Assembly: GCF_000003195.3 (NCBI RefSeq) | Contig: NC_012877.2 | Coordinates: 13,004,839 to 13,068,838, forward strand | Length of the DNA: 64,000 nt | Direction of reading: 5' to 3' | From: Sorghum bicolor | Taxonomy: Eukaryota > Streptophyta > Magnoliopsida > Poales > Poaceae | Shown: positions 56,690-64,000 of the stretch, piece by piece | How the letters are laid out: every line of letters begins with the position of its first letter | Numbering within the stretch: position 1 is the stretch's first letter | Notes under the pieces: model-generated | Database searches by the model: none | What the model saw: the letters and a program-made list of their open reading frames with translations, nothing else | What the model was told of the DNA's origin: nothing | Position numbers and translations under genes: made by a program

Positions 56690-58203
56690 ATTCTACCCCC
56701 CTTAAGATGAATCTCGTCCTCGAGATTCGGAAGATGGTGACCAAAGAGATGTGGATATTCTAACATTGAATATTCTTCTCTTCGTTGAGTGGTTGTGTCG
56801 TCTTGGTAGGGATTCCACTTTACTCACTCATGTACTCCAATCACTAGACCACTTTTACTTTCCTATTAAGAACCATGAATCAACCAACATTTTATTGTGC
56901 TATCTTCTTCATGTCATCTCTCAGTACGTCTCATAAGGGCCACCTTCCAATGTTCAATCCCTAACTTTAAAACCAATATATTTTTCATGTGTCGATATAT
57001 GTCCTTCTGACAAAACACTTTTTAGGCTACCCTTCATAAGGCCAAATCCATAACATTGGAGACTATACTCAGGTTAAGTTGCTCCACTCTTACACACAGC
57101 TCCTTAGTCTTCTACTATAACACCTAATTAATCTTTGTAGTTTCTCTTGTTCCCAAGTGAGCTCTATTAATTACTAACTTTGCAGTATTAGTGTCATCAC
57201 TCTAGTTCGACACTCAACTCCTCAAACCTTGGTGTTACTCGGACTCCTCTAGCACACTCTTTATGCTTTGAGCATTCGCAAAGGCTTTTTCTCGTTTAAG
57301 TGATAACACTTTTCCTAGTCATAACTCTTGATACACTCAAATCCATTGATGATGCGTCCAGCTCAAATCAAACTTTCTAAAGATACCCTTTACATTCTTA
57401 CTTTCTACATAGATATTACTCTTATATCCAAGAAGATAGTGTCTCCATGCTCCACTATGGATACCTCCACATCATGTGTCAATTGGTCCAACTTAGTTGA
57501 CTTATGCATAAGACACTACTTTTCTTGTATAGAGCACATCCAAAGTCTTGATGAGATAGAAAAACTCTCATGTCAATCTTTAGAACACATTCAATGAACC
57601 CTCAATAGAATCTCATTATTCCAATGAAACTCTTAGTCACTCTTATGTAAAGATTACAATGCCTCCAACAAATCTATGATAGCATCTTGCCATGCCCATG
57701 AAACTCTAAGTCTTATTCACTTCCTTTGGTGGGTCCCAAACTCAATGCATCGTTGACTTTCTCATGTTCACCATAGGGACGACATCTCCTAGGTGAGAAC
57801 TTCCATCATCCATGACTTACTTATCATGCTTTGTTTAACAATGAAGTCTTTTGAGTCTCCATAGAATGAATAGTAGATGTACCATATCCACTTCCTATAT
57901 CGTCAATGCCATCTCGCCTTAAGTATGTTGAAGATTGGACTCCCATTTTATGATACTTTGAATCAATATCAAACCTTGATTAATATGCTCTCTCCTTGTA
58001 GATGGAACCAACATGTTAAGAACTTCTTAGCAAGGATACTTGATAGTGGTTTCTCAACCATAGGAATGATCAACACTTCCAAGTCAAGTGCTAGAATGTA
58101 TGGAACATTCATCTTGTAACTTCATTAGCTTGGCTACCCCCCTTACGAAGAGTAAACTAGGGGGCACAAATGGTTAGCTTGTTCCATCTTCTAAGTGAGT
58201 TAT
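56690..58203 (-). pseudogene. Element H internal remnant, heavily decayed pol 3' region
   Basis: The first 40 bases match the PPT side of element I. After that there is faint, patchy similarity to the pol of element I, for example AAGATAGTGTCTCCATGCTC against CAAATAGTGTCTCCAAATCT. No frame survives. I infer a much degraded Ty3 polyprotein. The insertion of element I at 58204 (target GTTAT) ends the visible part. Confidence 0.45.
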
Positions 58204-60891
58204 TGTCACACCCATATTTTAAGAACAAAATAGGATGCATAAAAGACTCATATGTGCCCCAGGGATAGTCGCACAAATAAGTAGACAAATCTCAAATGTA
58301 CCATTGCAGTGTTTATTACATAGCGGAATATAATAAAACCACATAGTCTTATACATAAATGATAGCATAAAGTAAACAACGCTCTCGACGGAAGCTCCAC
58401 ACAGGGACACTGTTGACTGGTTGACTCCAAACCTAGTACTCATAACGATAATCCTCATTCCAGTCATCTTCATTATCATAACCTGAGGTGTTGGGAAATT
58501 GCAAGAGTGAGCACATATCGTACTCAACAAGTATAACCAGGGGTTCATGAGGCTCAAATAGCTGACACTGGTTTGACTGCATTTAGCTTTTAATAGTGGG
58601 TAGCATGTTCATAATTAAATAGCAATTGTCAAGGAAGCATAAATAATCCATTAATCCCATGATCATGTGTAAGCATAATTAATCTCATAGCATAAACGAT
58701 AATCAAATGAACATAACAACTTAATAAGCTCATCGTCGGCGCAGCAAGAACCCCCAAGGCCGCTCATAACCGTGAGCACGGCTAGTATACCAGTTTTAAC
58801 ACTCTGCAGAGGTTGTACATCTTTACCCATGAGTCATGATTTACCCTTTCGCCCGAGGTAGCTAATCTCTTAACCCCCTTCCTAGGGAGGTCGGCAGGGA
58901 TCACTATGAAGCCTTTCAAAAGTTCGTCTAACAAGTTAGGGCCGCAAGGTTTCCTTTGCGCGCAGATATAGATACCCCCCTTCCGAATGGCACAATGACG
59001 CGCAGCCTATACACATAGGGACAGGGGCTCGCACTATACCCAAAACGGTTCAGCCCCTCCGCTCTTTCGAGTAACCTCTAACAAGCTAGAAAAGTGCTTC
59101 ATACTGAGCTAAAGCCAGAGCCATTATAGCCCTCATGGTTGCACTGTTGTCCCGGTGATCACTTACAGACAAGATCTCATACAGTTATATGTCATTCTTT
59201 TATGTTCATTGCATATCTATTAATCATCTTACAAGATCATGGATTATATCAAGCACTAGCACATCTACAACAAATGCACATCAAGTAGGTAGGCAAGGAA
59301 TACAGGTAACAATCATCTATGATTTTGCTAAGGTCGACAAGGTGATAGCATGCATATGATATATATGTGGTTATAAGTGAATAGGTAACAAGGATGGTCC
59401 CAAGTTATACTTGCCTTGACCAAAGCTCTCCTGAGCCCGCTGGTCTTCAAAAGCTTGGTCTTGATCCCCAACGTACAGCTCACCGTCTAATCCCAACATC
59501 AATCAGCAACACGCAATCCAATGTAGACAATCATACACGAAGCAAACAAGGTATAATTAGAACATTACACCAAACAGTGGTAAAACACATATAAAATTTT
59601 ATCAAAATATTCTACGCAGCGCTACGATCACATAAACGTAAGGTTCACGAAAATCGGAATTAAAACGTGAAAGATATGAATTTTCTAAGATTTCCTATAG
59701 AGAAATAATTAATTAAATGCTACTGCAGAATTGAAAAGTTTCAAAACAGTAAACTAATATTTCTAACATGTAGAGATCGTAAATACGAATCCAACGGAAT
59801 TTGAATGGACAAAAACGGAGTTAAAATGAATATTTTATAGGCAATCTAAGTTTAGTGGCAAAGCTGTAATTTTCAGAAAACGTATTCCCTTCCAAACCGA
59901 CAGAGTACGTTTTCAAAGTTAACAAAGCGTATTCCTGAAATGCGCGATGGACTGCGGGTTAGATATAGGAAAACTCAGGGGCTCTTAAACAAAAAGTGAC
60001 CCCGAAGGGGTATCTTCTAATCCAGGCGCTTGATTTCTCGATCTACGGCCGAGATCGGTTCAGGAGGAGGGAGAATCGGCCGCCGGCGGGTTCCCACGGC
60101 GGCGCCATGGCCGGCGTCGAGGAACTCGGCGGCGCTCCTCGATCTAATGATTCCGGGCCTCTCGGGAAGAACGAACCAAACCGGGAGCTAGAGGAAGGTT
60201 TGGCGAGCTCACCGGAACCCTTAGCGCGACCCGAGAGGGCTCGGAAAGGGGTCGGCCGCGGAAGCTAGCGAGGGAGGAACTCGGCGAGATCTAAACTTGC
60301 AACCGGAGTGGCTAGGGTTCAATACGGTGCCCTAGATGCAAAAGAGAGGACTGCGAGGTGAAGCTAAAGGCTTTTAAAGGGCTCGGGGAAATCAAATCCC
60401 GTGAAAATCGGGTTTGGAAAGGATTCGGTAGCCGCACTCGACTCCGGCTCGGTCACGAGCGAGGGAAGAAGAAGAGCAGGGCGCTGCCATGTGGGGCCTG
60501 GTTGCCAGCGGCAGAAAGGAGGGGGAGAGAGGGAATGCGCGCGGGGGCTGGCCAATTGGGCCGGAGTGGGGAACTTGCTGGGCCGCCAGGCCAACAGGGT
60601 GGCTTCCCTCTTTCTTTTTTTTTCCAATTTCTTTTCTGTTTACTTTTCCAAAACCTTTTTCCAAATAGCATTTTGAAAGCACAAACAAATAAAATAAAAA
60701 CAGGAACAATCACACACACAAAAAAAATACTATGCTCCAGCATGAATGCAAGATTCAAGTTTTTTTTAAACTTATGATGAGTTTTTAATTTGCCCAAAAA
60801 TTATTTATTTACTAGATTAAATGTCCACCACAATACTTAAATAAATTCAATTAATACCTATTAATTGAAATCAAAAATTTTGGGTGTTACA
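58204..60891 (-). repeat. Element I 3' LTR
   Basis: The plus strand runs TGTCACACCC to GGGTGTTACA, 2688 bases, aligned with 4166-6985, 10368-13082 and 37481-40189. On the minus strand TTTAAAAG near 60370-60377 is the TATA-like box, about 515 bases from the LTR start. The conserved block is at about 58760-59150. GC-rich frames at 60358-60797 are transcribed LTR sequence and not genes. Confidence 0.93.
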
Positions 60892-60938
60892 AACTCTACC
60901 CCCCTTAAAAGAATCTCGTCCTCGAGATTGAACAGTGC

Positions 60939-63900
60939 TTACTCGAATAGATATGAGTATGATTTCCTCAGATCATCCTCTCTTTCCCAAGTTGCCTCTG
61001 CTTCCGAATGCCGATTCCACTGTACTTTGCACATTCTGATGACCCGACTTCTGGTGACTCTCTCAGCTGTCTCCAATATTTTGACCGGATACTCTTCATA
61101 AGTGAGGTCACCTTTAACATAGAGTTCTCCCAATGGTAGTTGCTCCTCAGGTACACGCAAACACTTCTTAAGTTGTGACACATGGAACACATCGTGCACA
61201 CCTGACAAACTTTCAGGCAATTCCAACCGATATGCTACTTCTCCACGCCTTTCTAATACTTTAAACGGACCAACATACCTTGGAGCTAGCTTTCCCTTCA
61301 TATTAAACCTCTTCACACTCCGTATAGGTGACACTTTCAGATAGACATAATCACCTACTTCAAAAGCCAACTCTCTCCTACGCGTATCTGCATAGCTTTT
61401 CTGACGAGATTGAGCAACTCTCAAGTTATCCTGAATGGTCCGCACTTGTTGTTCTGCATGTCTAAGCACATCTGTCCCAAACACCTGAGTTTCTCCTGTC
61501 TGATTCCAAAACAAGGGTGTTCTGCACTTCCGACCATACAGTGCCTCAAACGGTGCCATCTTAAGACTTTGCTGATAGCTGTTGTTGTAGGAGAATTCTG
61601 CATATGGCAAACTCTTGTCCCAACTAGTCCCATACTGCAAGGCACAAGCTCTCAACATATCCTCCAATATCTGATTTATCCTCTCGGTCTGTCCATCTGT
61701 CTGTGGATGATACGCTGTACTGAAATTCAACTTTGTTCCCAAGGAATCATGCACTGCTTTTCCAAAAGTGAGATGTGAATTGAGTACCCCTATCTGACAC
61801 AATCTTCTTAGGTACTCCATGCAAACAAACAATTCTTTCCATGTATAACTCTGCCAGCCGGTCTCCACTATATGAAGTTTTGACAGGTATGAAATGAGCA
61901 ACTTTGGTTAAACGATCCACTATCACCCATATTGAATCATACCCTCTTTGTGTACGTGGTAATCCCACTATAAAATCCATACCCACTTCTTCCCACTTCC
62001 ATTCCGGAATCTTCATTGGTTGCAACAGTCCTGCTGGCCTCTGATGTTCAGCTTTCACTCGCTGGCAAGTATCACACAAAGCAACATACTCAGCTACATC
62101 TCTCTTTAAACCATACCACCAGTACTTCTGTCTCAGATCTAGATACATCTTAGTACTTCCAGGGTGAATGGAATATGCTGACTCATGAGCCTCTCTCAGA
62201 ATCGTATCACGAATAGCCTTCACTTCAGGAACACATATCCTTTTTCCAAACCACAATACACCATTGTCATCTATTCTGAATCCTGGTGCTTTTCCTAGTA
62301 CCACATTCTGTGCTATCTCCTTTAGTTTCTCATCTTCCAACTGTCCTTTCAATATTTCTTCCTCTAGAGTAGGAGTGACCTCAATTTCCATAGCATTTAC
62401 TACAATTCCCAAGTTCAAATATGCAAATTCAGCACACAACTCCTCAGATTCAGGTGTCGCCTGAAGCTCATTAGCGTACTTCTTTCTGCTAAGTGCATCA
62501 GCTACGACGTTCGCCTTTCCAGGATGGTAGTGCACTTCCAAGTCATAATCCTTTATCAGTTCCAACCATCTTCGTTGCCTCAAGTTCAAGTCGGTCTGGG
62601 TGAAGATATACTTCAAACTCTTATGATCAGTATATATGTCACTTTTATGCCCAATCAAATAGTGTCTCCAAATCTTGAGTGCATGAACCACAGCTGTAAC
62701 TCCAAATCATGAGTAGGATAATTCAGTTCATGTTTCCTCAACTGTCTGGATGCATAAGCAACAACTCTACCTTCTTGCATAAGAACACAACCCAAACCCA
62801 GACGAGAAGCATCACAATAGATAGAGAAACTCTTACTCAGATCTGGCAATACCAACACAGGTGCAGTAGTCAGTCTCTTCTTAAACTCCTCAAAACTAGC
62901 TTGACACTTATCAGACCATACAAACTTAGCATTCTTCTCCAACAAAGCAGTCATAGGCTTTGCAAGTTTTGAGAACCCTTCAATGAATCTACGATAGTAA
63001 CCAGCTAGACCAAGAAAACTGCGAATTTCGCTTACATCTGTAGGTGGTTTCCAATTCAACACATCTTTCACCTTACTAGGATCCACTGCAATACCACCAT
63101 TAGAGACAACATGACCAAGAAAAGAAACTTCCTCCAACCAAAACTCGCATTTACTACGCTTAGCATACAACTTATGTTCTCTAAGTTTTTGTAAGACCAA
63201 TCTCAGATGTTCAGCATGTTCTTCCTTGGTTTTAGAGAATACCAGAATGTCATCAATAAAGACCACCACAAACTTATCAAGATACTCCATAAATACTTTA
63301 TTCATCATGTACATAAAGTAAGCTGGTGCATTGGTCAAACCAAAAGACATAACCGTATACTCGTATAACCCATACCTTGTTGTGAAAGCTGTCTTTGGTA
63401 TATCTGAATTCCGAATCTTCAATTGATGATAACCAGAACGCAAATCAATCTTAGAGAACACACAAGCACCTCTTAGTTGATCAAACAAGTCATCAATCCT
63501 AGGCAATGGGTATTTGTTCTTGATAGTAACCTCATTAAGTGACCGATAATCCACACACATCCGCTGACTACCATCCTTCTTATCAACAAAGATAACTGGT
63601 GCACCCCATGGTGATGAACTAGGACGAATGAACCCTTTATCTTGCAATTCCTTAATTTGTTTCTTAAGTTCTTCTAGTTCATTAACCCCCATTCTATATG
63701 GTCTTTTAGCTATGGGTGCAGTACCAGGTAGTAATTCAATAATAAATTCAATGTCTCGGTCAGGTGGCATACCTGGCAATTCATCTGGAAAGACATCCGG
63801 AAACTCATCCACTACCAAATTCTGAGGATCAACATCTTCATTCAGTTGGTTCACCTTGGCTGTGAGTGGTGCTTGCACTGTTACATTAACACTGATTCGT

Positions 63901-64000
63901 TCTCCCTTTGGTGTTGTCAGAGCCACTACTCTCTCTTTGCAATTAATATTTGTTTCATGTTGCTTCATCCAATCCAAACCCAAGATCACATCTATGCCTG
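60939..64000 (-). pseudogene. Element I pol: protease end, RT, RNase H, integrase with chromodomain-like tail
   Basis: The minus frame enters the window at ILGLDWMKQ and reads RT ([26 protein letters not shown], catalytic FIDDILVFS). RNase H follows ([43 protein letters not shown]). The integrase zinc domain is [10 protein letters not shown] ... CDTCQRVK, and its DDE core is [17 protein letters not shown] and GQTERIN. A GPF-type module (YVGPFKVLERRG) precedes a chromodomain-like tail ending SEAEATWEREDDLRKSY. The tail may direct insertion to chromatin. A one-base loss near 62681 (RNase H) and a one-base gain in an A-run near 61763 (integrase core) shift the frame. Confidence 0.93.

Larger units (their letters stand above)
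58204..64000 (-). mobile_element. Element I: Tekay-like Ty3/gypsy chromovirus, 3' part
   Basis: A minus-oriented element. Its 3' LTR is 58204-60891, its PPT (minus: AAGGGGGGTAGAGTT) abuts the LTR, and pol fills the rest and leaves the window. Only two single-base frameshifts are seen in 3 kb of pol, so it is the youngest-looking gypsy copy here. The target sequence on the left is GTTAT (58199-58203); the other side lies outside. Confidence 0.92.

Noticed and set aside
56539..56766. ORFs spanning the N run (both strands)
   Set aside because: Artefacts of translating N as an unknown residue.
57328..57597. Plus-strand ORFs at 57328-57597 and 57877-58119
   Set aside because: Antisense frames in the decayed element H internal region, with no domain or conservation.

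Overview
This is plant nuclear DNA, most likely from a grass and probably panicoid or andropogonoid. That is inferred from the transposon types; no host marker gene is visible. Nearly all 64 kb is nested transposable elements: Ty3/gypsy elements of two lineages, one copia-like solo LTR, non-LTR LINEs and CACTA DNA transposons. I see no intact host gene, no tRNA or rRNA gene and no CRISPR array. Every long reading frame is a transposon ORF with stops or frameshifts, or a probable captured or decayed gene fragment.

Layout. 1-13082 is a minus-strand array of a long-LTR Ty3 element (Del/Tekay-like chromovirus, initiator-Met PBS). It runs LTR (10368-13082), internal region with its 3' half deleted (6986-10367), LTR (4166-6985), then the leader of another internal region leaving the window. 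A 3.6-kb CACTA transposon (230-3854, TSD CAA) carrying gene fragments sits in that leader. 13083-16975 holds a tiny LINE scrap and a decayed minus-strand gene-like region with exon-like segments. 16985-22757 is a 5'-truncated LINE (endonuclease remnant, RT, zinc-binding tail) split by a copia-like solo LTR (17175-19591, TSD ACTAG). 22951-26537 is a plus-strand solo LTR of the Tekay-like group (TSD TATAC). 27485-27880 is a CACTA terminus abutting a second, minus-strand LINE fragment (27881-28065).

28066-53461 is an Athila-like Ty3 element (E, plus strand) with gag, protease-like, RT, RNase H and integrase. Two copies of a related element that has gag and protease but no RT or integrase are nested in it: F (minus, 34080-43838, TSD CCATG) and G (plus, 44790-53067, TSD ATAAC). 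F is itself hit by a Tekay-like solo LTR (37481-40189, TSD CCCTG). The 3' LTR of E is cut by another Tekay-like LTR (H, 53462-56689, containing a 100-N gap). The internal remnant of H is cut by Tekay-like element I (58204 to the window end), whose pol carries only two single-base frameshifts over the visible part.

The most interesting biology is the F/G family. It has a gag polyprotein with a CCHC knuckle followed by two consecutive retropepsin-like domains and an acidic tail. It shares LTR ends, promoter-region repeats, PPT-like motifs and several small 3' stem-loops with the RT/integrase-bearing element E. This looks like a non-autonomous/autonomous pair. The stem-loops show pair-preserving base changes and may be a packaging or replication signal.
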